Source: a virus. From it: DNA of 43,536 bases. A program made the translations under genes and the position numbers. The stretch is from the IMG/VR virus record IMGVR_UViG_3300045965_000089, positions 1 through 43,536 of that record. One strand, given 5' to 3'. The notes under the pieces are model-generated. The model was not told where the DNA came from, ran no database searches, and worked only from the letters and a program-made list of their open reading frames with translations. This document shows, in pieces, positions 17,473-24,384 of the stretch. The stretch's first letter is position 1, and each line of letters starts with the position of its first letter.

Positions 17473-17906
17473 GGGCTGGCCCTCGTTCCGCGCTTAATCG
17501 GAATAACCGTCGCGCCACTGTCAGCAACAAACTGAGGGTGCTGTCGCTTCATGTGCTCGGCCATGTTCGAGAAAGTTCGTTGACAGCATGGGCATGTGCC
17601 GGCCGCGGAGCGTTTTTTTATCCGCCTATTCGCGGCCTCCGCTTTTTCAGCGCGCTCGCTGGCTAGGCGCGCCTCATCTTCCAGGCGCGCGGCTTGCTGC
17701 TTGAGCATGTCGCGCTCGCGTCGCAACTGCTCGCGTTCGCATTTCTCTTTGCTCCAGCCCCATTGATGCCCGTTCGGGCAGAAGTGATATCCTCCTTGAG
17801 CGTAGTGCTGCTCGTAAACAATCTCCGGGCATGTCGCCCAAACGCCGCATGTTCCGCATTGCCATGCGACATGCCGCGTCCCGTGGATAACGTGCAATTC
17901 TCTCAT
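17469..17906 (-). CDS. Zinc-finger protein with coiled coil
   Basis: 145 residues from the ATG at 17906, which overlaps the HNH stop as ATGA; the frame is open further upstream but without support. The N-terminus has CGTCGVW and a CPNGHQW segment (about residues 17-50). A long charged coiled coil follows (about 55-105). The C-terminus has CPCCQRTFSNMAEHMKRQHP, a C2H2 finger. Proteins of this layout are common in phages of Rhizobiales. Nucleic-acid binding is likely; the role is unknown. Confidence 0.65.
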   Translation of the reverse strand: MRELHVIHGTRHVAWQCGTCGVWATCPEIVYEQHYAQGGYHFCPNGHQWGWSKEKCEREQLRRERDMLKQQAARLEDEARLASERAEKAEAANRRIKKRSAAGTCPCCQRTFSNMAEHMKRQHPQFVADSGATVIPIKRGTRASP

Positions 17907-18244
17907 GAGCGCCGCTCCCACCCTCCACCAACTTTCTGTTTCCATCCGCTCGCCCGCGATCCCGGCATGGGCCGCCCGCTCTTGCGGATGCCCATGTGGC
18001 GCTGCTCGCGGCGCTTGGCCTTGGCGATCTGCGGCAGGTCGCGGCTGCGGGTCTTGGCCCGATGGCAGGAGCGGCACAGAACGCGGCAATTGTCGAGCGT
18101 CGGCGCGCCGCCGAGCTGGTCGGCGACGGCATGATCGTAATGATAGTCGCCGACGCTGAGCCTGCGCGTGCATTCCTCGCAATGGCCATTGGCGCGCTTG
18201 GCGGCGGCGCGCTTGACGCTGACTGAGAATTCCTGCCGGCTCAT
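17903..18244 (-). CDS. HNH nuclease
   Basis: 113 residues. A compact HNH domain spans residues 20-65, with the zinc-binding Cys pairs CEEC (22/25) and CRSC (57/60). It has the metal-binding YDH (His38), an Asn in DNC, and the final His61. This type in phages may serve in recombination, packaging or homing. Here it lies among recombination genes, between DUF1367 and a zinc-finger gene, joined to both by ATGA overlaps, which favours a part in DNA processing. Confidence 0.8.
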   Translation of the reverse strand: MSRQEFSVSVKRAAAKRANGHCEECTRRLSVGDYHYDHAVADQLGGAPTLDNCRVLCRSCHRAKTRSRDLPQIAKAKRREQRHMGIRKSGRPMPGSRASGWKQKVGGGWERRS

Positions 18245-18699
18245 GCGGCGCGGCCCTTCATCCAGCCCGGCTCGATCATCGCCTCGATCTCGGCGCGCAC
18301 GCTTTCAGGCGTGGTGTGCGGCGGCATCCACCTGTTGGCGACGATGTTGACGGCGCGGTCGAAGAACGCCGCGAACTCGACCTGGCTCATGCTCTCGAAG
18401 GCAATCGAGCGGGTGGTCCAGAACACCTCGCCGCTCACCGGGTCGATCACCGGGTCGACCTCGCCGCAGGCGACCTTGAGCGCGGTGAGCGCCGCCGCGG
18501 TCGAGGGGAAGCGGTCGGTGTGGTCGGCGATCAGCTTGAGCATCGCCCACAAGAGCCGGTGATGGCGCGGATTGCGCGCTTGCTTGACCTCCACGACCAC
18601 GTCGCGGTTGCCCTTGATGCGCGCCAGCAGGTCGAGGCCCTCCTGGTCGACCGCAGCGAGCGTGCGCGCGTCACGCTTGCGAAACACTGCCTTGGTCAC
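18241..18699 (-). CDS. DUF1367-like recombination-associated protein
   Basis: 152 residues. The N-terminal part contains VVVEVKQARNPRHHRLLWAM, which matches the RN-x-x-H-R pattern I know from DUF1367, a family encoded beside phage recombination genes. The rest is helical, with no catalytic motif. It overlaps the start of HNH (ATGA) and the end of the Bet/RecT gene by 29 bases. A role with the annealing protein is likely but undefined. Confidence 0.65.
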   Translation of the reverse strand: MTKAVFRKRDARTLAAVDQEGLDLLARIKGNRDVVVEVKQARNPRHHRLLWAMLKLIADHTDRFPSTAAALTALKVACGEVDPVIDPVSGEVFWTTRSIAFESMSQVEFAAFFDRAVNIVANRWMPPHTTPESVRAEIEAMIEPGWMKGRAA

Positions 18700-19771
18700 G
18701 GTCGGCCTCCATGATGCGGGCGGCGTTGAGGTCGAGCAATTGCTTCGCCTTGCGGCGCGCCGACGGGGCCGCCAGATGCGCGTCGGCCATCAGCTTGTCG
18801 CGCAAGAGGCCGAGCGACACCATGTCCTCGCAGCCCGAGAATGCACCTTCCAGCTGGTTGAGCCAGTCGCGCTCGTTCAGCTCTTCGACGCCGGCCCCGC
18901 GCATAAGCTCGTCGTGGCCGAAGATTGCGGCCATGCGGTCCTGCGCGCGCTCGATCTCAGGCTCGGCGATATCAGGCGCTCGGCGCGGGACGCGGCGGTC
19001 GAGGAAGTCCGGCAGCGGGCCTCCGTCGCGCGGATCGCCCTGCCGGGGCCGCTGGACGGCCGGCGGCGCGGCGGCTTTGTTCGCCGTCGCCTCGGTTGGC
19101 GGTGGCGGATCGTCCCAGATCTCGCCGGTGCTGGGATCGTAGTCGGGCATGGTTTTCGGCGCGGCGATGCGCGGCGGCGGCGGGGGGAAGACGGCGGGGC
19201 GCGGCTCGGACGGCGGCGATATTCTGGTTGGCGTGGATTTGTGGCCGTTGCCCGGCGCGATGCGCTCGGCCTCGTCGGGATCGACGATGCCGGCAAAGCC
19301 GAAGGCATAGCGCGCGCACTGGATCAGCGCCTTGTGGCGCAGCATGCGGCGCGGCCATTTGCGCCACGGCTCGGTGCCGCGGTCGCATTCGGCGAGATAC
19401 TCGGTCACGGTGCAGGGCTTGGCGCGGTCCTTGCGCCAGATGCGGCAAGTGATGGCGGCGTCGGCGTCCTCGAACTCGATGCCGTCGAGCTGCGGATGCG
19501 AATTGATCAGGTTGATCCACCCGTCGACCGAGACCACCGGCTGAATGCCGCCGTTGCGGCCGGGGATGGCGAAGATCTCGCGCGTAAGCGGGTTCAGGTT
19601 ATATTCCTTCGCCACCAGCAGGAAGGCGGCGAACTGCTCGCGCGTGACATTGACGTTGGCGGACATGACGGTGGCGCGGAGCGTTGCCTCGAATGCGCCC
19701 GGCTCCATGCCGTAGCGCGTCGCCATGTCGATGATGACGGAGCGTTTCTGGGTTTCGACGAGCGCGTTCAT
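18671..19771 (-). CDS. Bet/RecT-family single-strand annealing protein
   Basis: 366 residues. The first 190 resemble the Bet/RecT family: FLLVAKEYNLNPLTREIFAI, then GGIQPVVSVDGWINLINSHP and the later RMLRHKALIQCARYAFGFAG (about residues 50-165). It would anneal complementary single strands during recombination or replication. The Pro/Ala-rich linker and acidic C-terminal part (about 200-366) are longer than in lambda Bet and may bind partners. No RecE, lambda Exo or YqaJ-like exonuclease is recognisable next to it. It overlaps the start of the genes on both sides. Confidence 0.85.
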   Translation of the reverse strand: MNALVETQKRSVIIDMATRYGMEPGAFEATLRATVMSANVNVTREQFAAFLLVAKEYNLNPLTREIFAIPGRNGGIQPVVSVDGWINLINSHPQLDGIEFEDADAAITCRIWRKDRAKPCTVTEYLAECDRGTEPWRKWPRRMLRHKALIQCARYAFGFAGIVDPDEAERIAPGNGHKSTPTRISPPSEPRPAVFPPPPPRIAAPKTMPDYDPSTGEIWDDPPPPTEATANKAAAPPAVQRPRQGDPRDGGPLPDFLDRRVPRRAPDIAEPEIERAQDRMAAIFGHDELMRGAGVEELNERDWLNQLEGAFSGCEDMVSLGLLRDKLMADAHLAAPSARRKAKQLLDLNAARIMEADRDQGSVSQA

Positions 19772-20733
19772 GCCGCCACCTTTTCCACGGTTACGCCGAC
19801 GCCGGGCGGGGTCATCTTGGCGCGCACGGCGCGCTCGGCGAGTTTTTGCAATGTTTCAGTAATCTCATCATGCTCAGCGAAATGCGCGAGCAGCGCGGCG
19901 CGGTCGGTAATCGTCACCGTCACCTTCTCGCGCATCGAGACCGGGCGGCCGCGCGTCCCCGCAGTGACCTTCGGCTGGGCGGCCTCGCCCGGCGGCGTGC
20001 CGAGCGTGAGCTGCTCGAATTCCGCCGCCTGGCGGCGCCGCTCGATCTCGGCGAGATACGGCGTAATCACCTTTGCCTTGAGCCGGGTCTTGCTGTCGCC
20101 GGCCTTGACGATGGCGGGTTTCCATTTCGCGTCGACGGCGCGGCCGGCTTCCAGATGCGGCTCCTTCTCGTCCTTGCGCGCGGTGTCGGCCTTCTGCTCC
20201 AAAGCCCCGAGCGCATTGGCGAGATCGGCGGCCTGGTCGCAGGTCGCCTGGTCGGCGGCAGCGCCAGCCGCGATCAGGGCGTCAGCCTCGCGAGCAAGAT
20301 CCTCAATGCGATCCAGCAACGCTTCGAACGAATTGGCGGGCGGCGCTTTGTTGCTGCGGCTGACGGCGTCGTGCTCGTCCTGCCACGAGCCGCCGCCGAT
20401 GACGGTGCTGTATTCCTCCTGGGAAACGGGCGCGCAACGCGGCCACCCGGAATCGACAAACGCCAGATACGGGTTATCGCCATTGACGGTTTGCCCCTCG
20501 CGCAGCAGCCGGCTCGGGCCGATCAGGACGCGCATGCTCTTGTCGTCGTCAACCCAGATCGCGACCGGCCAGGATTTCGGCGGCTTGCCCTCGCGCACGG
20601 CTCCCGGCGAGGTCGATGGATTTTTCCGCGCCGCCGGCAGGCGGTATCGTCCTGGCTGCGGCAGGTCGGGATGCGGCGCGTCCACGCCGGACAGGCGGGC
20701 GGTCCAGTAGGCATAGTCGCTCATGTCAGTCAC
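19768..20733 (-). CDS. Unknown protein paired with the annealing protein
   Basis: 321 residues. The N-terminal third is a small alpha/beta region with SWPVAIWVDDDKSMRVLIG (about residues 54-72). The middle is helical and charged (about 137-235), with KDEKEPHLEAGRAVDAKWKP. The C-terminus looks like a short alpha/beta domain. Similar helical middles occur in phage proteins encoded directly upstream of RecT-like genes, and the ATGA overlap with that gene supports a shared function. It carries no nuclease motif I can see, so I cannot name it as the missing exonuclease. Confidence 0.6.
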   Translation of the reverse strand: MTDMSDYAYWTARLSGVDAPHPDLPQPGRYRLPAARKNPSTSPGAVREGKPPKSWPVAIWVDDDKSMRVLIGPSRLLREGQTVNGDNPYLAFVDSGWPRCAPVSQEEYSTVIGGGSWQDEHDAVSRSNKAPPANSFEALLDRIEDLAREADALIAAGAAADQATCDQAADLANALGALEQKADTARKDEKEPHLEAGRAVDAKWKPAIVKAGDSKTRLKAKVITPYLAEIERRRQAAEFEQLTLGTPPGEAAQPKVTAGTRGRPVSMREKVTVTITDRAALLAHFAEHDEITETLQKLAERAVRAKMTPPGVGVTVEKVAA

Positions 20734-21011
20734 CAGGGATAAGAACGGATAGGGGGCGATGTCGGAATGTGGATGCGGCCTTCACGCCTGGCGCGCTCCT
20801 GTTCGATCCGCTCCTGCCGCTTCCAGAGTTGGTCCATTTCCTCGTTCATTTGCCGGTTCATTTGCTCGATTTGGAATTGCTGGTTTTGGATGGCCCGTTC
20901 CTGATCGAAACATCTGAAAAAAGCGTCGTTGGGAAGATATGATGGGCATAGGGCGGCTGCCGGCGACGCCGCCAGGCACAGCAGCATTGCGGCTATGGTT
21001 CTTCGCATCAT
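20730..21011 (-). CDS. Small secreted coiled-coil protein
   Basis: 93 residues from the double ATG at 21011, which overlaps the previous stop. A clear signal peptide (two Arg, then AAMLLCLAASPAAA, cleavage near residue 20) is followed by two Cys and a Gln/Glu/Arg-rich coiled coil. A periplasmic protein inside a recombination operon is unexpected; it may act on the envelope in lysogens or early in infection. No family is recognised. Confidence 0.6.
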   Translation of the reverse strand: MMRRTIAAMLLCLAASPAAALCPSYLPNDAFFRCFDQERAIQNQQFQIEQMNRQMNEEMDQLWKRQERIEQERARREGRIHIPTSPPIRSYPW

Positions 21012-21301
21012 GCGGTCTCCAGATAAGCGGTGATCGTGTCCTCGATCGCGCGATTGAACTGCGCCCGCAGCGACGCCTCGAACAGCGGGTGCCACTGGTG
21101 CGCGGGTGAAATGGCGATGAACTTGTCAAGCGCGCCGACGCTGCTGGTGGCGTTCGGCAGGTAGATGTCGCCAACGGCGTAACCACTGCGGTCGGCGATG
21201 ATCTCGGCGGCGCCGTTGAACCAGCCTATGGCGCGGGTGGGGCGGTTCGGATCGAGGATCAGATTGAGCTCCTCGAATTTGTATTCGATGCTAATTGGCA
21301 T
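21008..21301 (-). CDS. Hypothetical protein
   Basis: 97 residues of mixed alpha/beta character with no recognised motif. Support comes from its position: it overlaps the gene before it by 11 bases and the gene after it as ATGA. The codon pattern is like that of its neighbours. Confidence 0.6.
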   Translation of the reverse strand: MPISIEYKFEELNLILDPNRPTRAIGWFNGAAEIIADRSGYAVGDIYLPNATSSVGALDKFIAISPAHQWHPLFEASLRAQFNRAIEDTITAYLETA

Positions 21302-21599
21302 CTTTCTGTCCTTGCTCCAGATCGCGCGCGAGCGTTTGCAGCGCGGCCTCGGTTTCCAACCAGTCGAACGAGTTGAGCTCGTGCTCGGCTTCGAGCGCGA
21401 TGGCGTTGTCGATGCGGTTCGCCCACATGCGGTGGTGCTCGACCCAGATCCCGGCGAACTTGTCGAGCGCAGCTTTGCGCGCCGGCGGCGGCAGCGTGTG
21501 CAGATAGGCGTCGACGACGCCGGCGAGCTGGCGAGCGCGCGCGCGTGCGCACATGCGCAGGTAGGTCATCATGTGCATGGGACCAGGCTCGGCGTTCAT
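21291..21599 (-). CDS. Hypothetical helical protein
   Basis: 102 residues from the ATG at 21599, which overlaps the stop of the tiny membrane gene upstream. The product is helical, His/Met-rich at the N-terminus and acidic at the C-terminus. No motif is recognised. Confidence 0.6.
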   Translation of the reverse strand: MNAEPGPMHMMTYLRMCARARARQLAGVVDAYLHTLPPPARKAALDKFAGIWVEHHRMWANRIDNAIALEAEHELNSFDWLETEAALQTLARDLEQGQKDAN

Positions 21600-21691
21600 T
21601 GCGCGCCTCCTAGGATCGCCGCCCACACCGCGATCGTGGCGAGGAACAGCGACAGCGCGACAAGCTCGGCGGCGGTGTGGAGGATGGTCAT
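21596..21691 (-). CDS. 31-residue single-span membrane protein
   Basis: A tiny gene with ATGA overlaps at both ends: its start lies in the stop of the gene at 21688 and its stop in the start of the gene at 21599. The product begins MTILHTAAELVAL and has one membrane span (about residues 7-28). Double coupling inside a tight operon is good evidence that it is translated. The function is unknown. Confidence 0.65.
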   Translation of the reverse strand: MTILHTAAELVALSLFLATIAVWAAILGGAQ

Positions 21692-21930
21692 GGGCGCGCC
21701 TCGACTTTGGCGATCAGTGCGTCAAGGACCGCGCGGGCGTCATGCAATACATCCAGCGATAGATCGGACTCGTTCAAGCGTTTCGGCATCCGCCCCGAAC
21801 CGAACAAGTAACCCAGATATTGGCGTGTCCTTAGATCGGCCAAAGCCTTTCGGCCTTGCTCCACAATCGTGCGATCCTCCGGTGTCATCATCGCGTAGAT
21901 CTCTTCCGCGGTAAGCCTCTTCGCTTTCAT
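21688..21930 (-). CDS. Hypothetical helical protein
   Basis: 80 residues, three predicted helices: an EEIYAMMTPEDR start, a central Lys/Arg-rich part and a DLSLDVLHDARAVLDAL end. It is the first gene after a hairpin terminator and opens the tightly overlapped part of the leftward operon. An AGAGG lies ahead of the ATG. No family is recognised. Confidence 0.6.
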   Translation of the reverse strand: MKAKRLTAEEIYAMMTPEDRTIVEQGRKALADLRTRQYLGYLFGSGRMPKRLNESDLSLDVLHDARAVLDALIAKVEARP

Positions 21931-21956
21931 GATCTCAGCCTCTTGCCCATCACGGT

Positions 21957-21987
21957 GAAAACGGCGGCGAGATCTGGCCTCGCCGCC
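21957..21987 (-). terminator. Leftward hairpin terminator
   Basis: On the - strand: GGCGGCGAG, a 7-base loop, CTCGCCGCC, then GTTTT. The 9-bp stem is perfect. It stands after the second gene of the leftward operon, so expression of the recombination and integrase genes may need read-through or antitermination. Confidence 0.65.
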
Positions 21988-21996
21988 GCAGCTCGA

Positions 21997-22863
21997 TCAG
22001 ATGACGCGGTGAAAACCCTTGCTCACGTCATATTTGATGCTCTTGGTGATCGGCTTGCCTTCCCGGAACGCGTTCCAGGCGAAGATTGCGCCCTGATAGT
22101 ACTGCCCGGGCTTGAGCCCGTTCTTCTCCTCCTTGAGCGCCTTCAGCCAGCTGTCGAGCACGGTTGCTGGCGCATCGTCCTCGTATTCGACGCCGCCGCG
22201 AGCGACATCGTTCCAGAACTTGCGGGCGTCGCCGTCGCTGGCGATGAAGCCCGCATACATGGCGGCGATGAGCGGCGCCTTCTTGAGTTCCGGCGTCTTG
22301 ATCGACAGCACTTCGCCGATCCAGCGGATGAACGCGTGCGTGCCGGTCTGGTTGAACAGTTCATACTGATCGTCGCCCGAGGCCGCCTGCACGCCTTCGA
22401 CGAAGCGCCGGTACCAGGTGATGCCTTCGGCCGCGAGCTTGGCGGACGGCCGCGGCACGTCGCGCAGCGGCTCGAACAGCATCTGATAGGCGCCGGCGAC
22501 ATCGCGCGCATTGCGGCTCGACTTGCGATCGTCGAACTGGCGGAACAGCGAGGCCAGGGCGAATTCGCTGTCGACCTCGTATTCGTCGAGATGCACCGTC
22601 AGATCCTCGGGAAACGCACCGTTGAGCTCGGTGAGCATGGTCGAGGAATGCTGCCCGTTCATGCGCACCCGGCGATTGCCGAGCTTGGCGACCGACCATT
22701 GGAAGGTAACCAGATGGCCCTTGTCGGCCTTGCCGCGCAGATGCTCGACCCGCTTGCGGTCGAGCTCGCGTTCGGTCGGCGAGGGCTCCATGGCGTGGAA
22801 CTCCTCGGCGAGCGCGCGCGTCAGCTTGCGCGTTTCCGAATTCAGCAAACGGAAGTCAGTCAT
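21997..22863 (-). CDS. Conserved phage-type protein with NGQH motif
   Basis: 288 residues. Around residue 68 it has RVRMNGQHSS, and about 45 residues later FDDRKSSRNARDVAGAY. The NGQH-to-DxRxxSRxxxD layout recalls DGQHR-type and ParB-like domains, in which these residues form a nucleotide- or DNA-binding pocket; this comparison is tentative. The rest is helical. It follows a helix-turn-helix gene with an 8-base overlap, and both lie before the leftward terminator, so they should be the first proteins made from the repressor-controlled promoter. Confidence 0.6.
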   Translation of the reverse strand: MTDFRLLNSETRKLTRALAEEFHAMEPSPTERELDRKRVEHLRGKADKGHLVTFQWSVAKLGNRRVRMNGQHSSTMLTELNGAFPEDLTVHLDEYEVDSEFALASLFRQFDDRKSSRNARDVAGAYQMLFEPLRDVPRPSAKLAAEGITWYRRFVEGVQAASGDDQYELFNQTGTHAFIRWIGEVLSIKTPELKKAPLIAAMYAGFIASDGDARKFWNDVARGGVEYEDDAPATVLDSWLKALKEEKNGLKPGQYYQGAIFAWNAFREGKPITKSIKYDVSKGFHRVI

Positions 22864-23695
22864 TGTCGTCGTCCTTCACGCCCGCAACTGTGGCAGCGAA
22901 TTCGTCTGGGCGTGTGCGCGACGGATCGATGCCTTCCTCCCATTCCTTCACGAGCCGCTCCAAGGCGGTCGCGAGGGCTGCGACGGCGGCGACCGACATG
23001 GTGGCCGCGTGCTTGCGCCCTTCCGCCTTGAGTCCGGTGATGATGGGGTGAAGCTTGGTCTTGATCTCGGCGAGGCCGACGCTCTTGTCGATCTTGAAGA
23101 TGCGATAGAGCGTCTGCTTGCCGGACTGCTTCTTTTCGCAGCTGGCGCCGTAGGCGCGGCGCAGCGCCTGCATGTTATGCAGGGTATCGGCGACGTGGTC
23201 CTCTTCGGTATCGAGCGCCTTGGCGATGGCGGCGAGGCCGTGCCACTTGCCGTCGGCGAACTTGGCGATGATCTCGCGGCCGATCAGCGGACGCCGTTCG
23301 CGCCGGAACGTCGCCTCGCGCTGCATCAGCTCGATCACGGCGCGGAAGCGGATGCGCTCGTTGCCGCCGGCCTTGTCGGTGCGCTCCCAATATTTGCGGA
23401 AATGCCGTTCGGTGAGCGCGTTCGGGCTGAAATCAGCATTTACACCCGTGGGTGTATTTTCAAAAAAGTCCAGGAATTGGCCAAATTTCAAACGGCGAGC
23501 GATGTGCTGCTGCGCAGTCCCTTCTTTCTTCGCCAGATCTTCCTGCGTCCATCCGGAGCGGTAGAACAGCTTCGCGAGCGCCTGGTCGCGCCGGGCCACG
23601 GCTTCCGCGGAGCTCTCGCCGTAGGTCTCGCGGATCGCTTGGCGCTCGCGCTCGTAGTCGGCGGTCGACAGGCGGTTGGGGATAGTTCCGTGCAT
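22856..23695 (-). CDS. Helix-turn-helix DNA-binding protein, first gene of the leftward operon
   Basis: 279 residues from the ATG at 23695, which follows AGGAAG at a suitable distance. A helix-turn-helix lies around residues 43-75 (YRSGWTQEDLAKKEGTAQQH, then IARRLKFGQFLDFF), of the ParB/KorB or XRE kind. A helical C-terminal half with no further motif follows. The promoter ahead of it carries two repressor operators. It could control replication, partition or transcription; the sequence does not decide. Confidence 0.65.
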   Translation of the reverse strand: MHGTIPNRLSTADYERERQAIRETYGESSAEAVARRDQALAKLFYRSGWTQEDLAKKEGTAQQHIARRLKFGQFLDFFENTPTGVNADFSPNALTERHFRKYWERTDKAGGNERIRFRAVIELMQREATFRRERRPLIGREIIAKFADGKWHGLAAIAKALDTEEDHVADTLHNMQALRRAYGASCEKKQSGKQTLYRIFKIDKSVGLAEIKTKLHPIITGLKAEGRKHAATMSVAAVAALATALERLVKEWEEGIDPSRTRPDEFAATVAGVKDDDND

Positions 23696-23731
23696 GGCTG
23701 CTTCCTGGCTCGGAAATCGAGCGTCGGAAGC

Positions 23732-23760
23732 AGCGTAGGACAAATTGTCCTTGCCGTCAA
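23732..23760 (-). promoter_or_regulatory. Leftward early promoter
   Basis: On the - strand: -35 TTGACG (23760-23755), a 17-base spacer, -10 TACGCT (23737-23732). The start of transcription would be near 23725, about 30 bases before the first gene. The spacer contains operator O1 flush against the -10 box, so repressor binding should block RNA polymerase. Confidence 0.6.
23738..23750. promoter_or_regulatory. Repressor operator O1
   Basis: GGACAAATTGTCC, a perfect 6+1+6 palindrome and the best match to the consensus GGACAAnTTGTCC. It lies between the -35 and -10 boxes of the leftward promoter. Confidence 0.7.
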
Positions 23761-23773
23761 GGACGATTTGTCC
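23761..23773. promoter_or_regulatory. Repressor operator O2
   Basis: GGACGATTTGTCC, five of six arm pairs. Its centre is 23 bp from that of O1, about two helical turns, which would suit two dimers side by side. It touches the -35 box from upstream. Confidence 0.65.
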
Positions 23774-23780
23774 GGCGCAC

Positions 23781-24077
23781 CTATGCCGCCTTTCGGCGTC
23801 GGCGTCGGCGAACGGGAATTTCTTTCGGATATTCCTGAGTCGGTGGGCCCTGACCCTCGCCGGTCAGAAGCCATTCCATGGAAACCCTTGTTGCGGCACA
23901 AAACTTCGGGATGTAGCGATGCGGCAGCGGAGTTCTTGATTCGTATTGCTTGTAAGTCCCCTGATCCAGGCCCAAGATCGTACACATTGGCTTTTGCGTT
24001 TCAAATGTCGCCTCGCGCGCCAATTTCGTCCGGCGAATGAAGGCGAGTTTCTCCTCGGTGTCCGACATCCTGGCCAT
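23781..24077 (-). CDS. XRE-family phage repressor (CI-like)
   Basis: 98 residues if started at ATG 24077 (24068 and 24101 are alternatives; none has a good RBS). A helix-turn-helix of the XRE type spans residues 9-75, with ILGLDQGTYKQYESRTPLPH and later AATRVSMEWLLTGEG, a common ending of phage repressor DNA-binding domains. A run of six Arg follows. There is no S24 peptidase domain, so RecA-driven self-cleavage, as in lambda CI, is not expected. The gene is flanked by two operator pairs. A -10-like TATAAC on the - strand at 24134-24129 may belong to its promoter, with O3 directly before the start as a site for self-control. Confidence 0.75.
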   Translation of the reverse strand: MARMSDTEEKLAFIRRTKLAREATFETQKPMCTILGLDQGTYKQYESRTPLPHRYIPKFCAATRVSMEWLLTGEGQGPPTQEYPKEIPVRRRRRRKAA

Positions 24078-24090
24078 GGACACATTGTCC
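24078..24090. promoter_or_regulatory. Repressor operator O3
   Basis: GGACACATTGTCC, five of six arm pairs. It abuts the repressor start codon, where bound protein would hinder its own transcription or translation start. Confidence 0.6.
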
Positions 24091-24126
24091 AGGCCCTGCA
24101 TTGAACGGTCACGGGACAGATCGGCC

Positions 24127-24155
24127 TTGTTATAAAGGACGCTTTGTCCTACAAT
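24127..24155 (+). promoter_or_regulatory. Rightward early promoter
   Basis: -35 TTGTTA (24127-24132), a 17-base spacer, -10 TACAAT (24150-24155). Operator O4 is flush against the -10 box, the same geometry as in the leftward promoter. Transcription would start about one base before the ATG at 24163, so the message is probably leaderless or nearly so. Confidence 0.65.
24137..24149. promoter_or_regulatory. Repressor operator O4
   Basis: GGACGCTTTGTCC, four of six arm pairs and the weakest of the four sites, placed between -35 and -10 of the rightward promoter. Confidence 0.55.
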
Positions 24156-24162
24156 TGAGGCC

Positions 24163-24384
24163 ATGCCTGAGATTTCTGATTTTCGCTCAATCATCGGGCT
24201 GTGGCCATCACCGGATGCCATGGCGGCTGAGATCGGTGCTGGCGCAGCGGCCGTCCGCAAGTGGGCGCAGCGTGACCGCATTCCATCGGAATGGTGGGCG
24301 GCGGTGGTGTCCTCGCCGCGCGCAAAGGCGGCGAACGTAACGTCGGATCTCCTGATCGTGTTGGCGGCTCGGGAGGTCGCGTGA
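24163..24384 (+). CDS. Cro-like regulator (carph-isopro type helix-turn-helix)
   Basis: 73 residues. The layout F-R-S-I-I-GLWPS, a helix with MAAEIGAGAAAVRKWAQRD and then RIPSEWWAAV is that of short helix-turn-helix proteins found opposite repressors in alphaproteobacterial phages. Being the first rightward gene, divergent from the repressor and under an operator, it should act like Cro and hold back repressor synthesis. GAGG stands only two bases before the ATG, and the promoter position suggests a leaderless transcript. Confidence 0.75.
   Translation: MPEISDFRSIIGLWPSPDAMAAEIGAGAAAVRKWAQRDRIPSEWWAAVVSSPRAKAANVTSDLLIVLAAREVA

Noticed and set aside
18572-20710. 712-residue open frame on the + strand
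   Set aside because: It is antisense to the Bet/RecT and DUF1367 genes, which have recognisable motifs and coupled starts. The product is Arg/Ala/Ser-rich noise.
21856-24040. Two long + strand frames (21856-23031, 22511-24040)
   Set aside because: Antisense to the leftward operon, whose genes overlap as coupled units. The second runs through the operator region.
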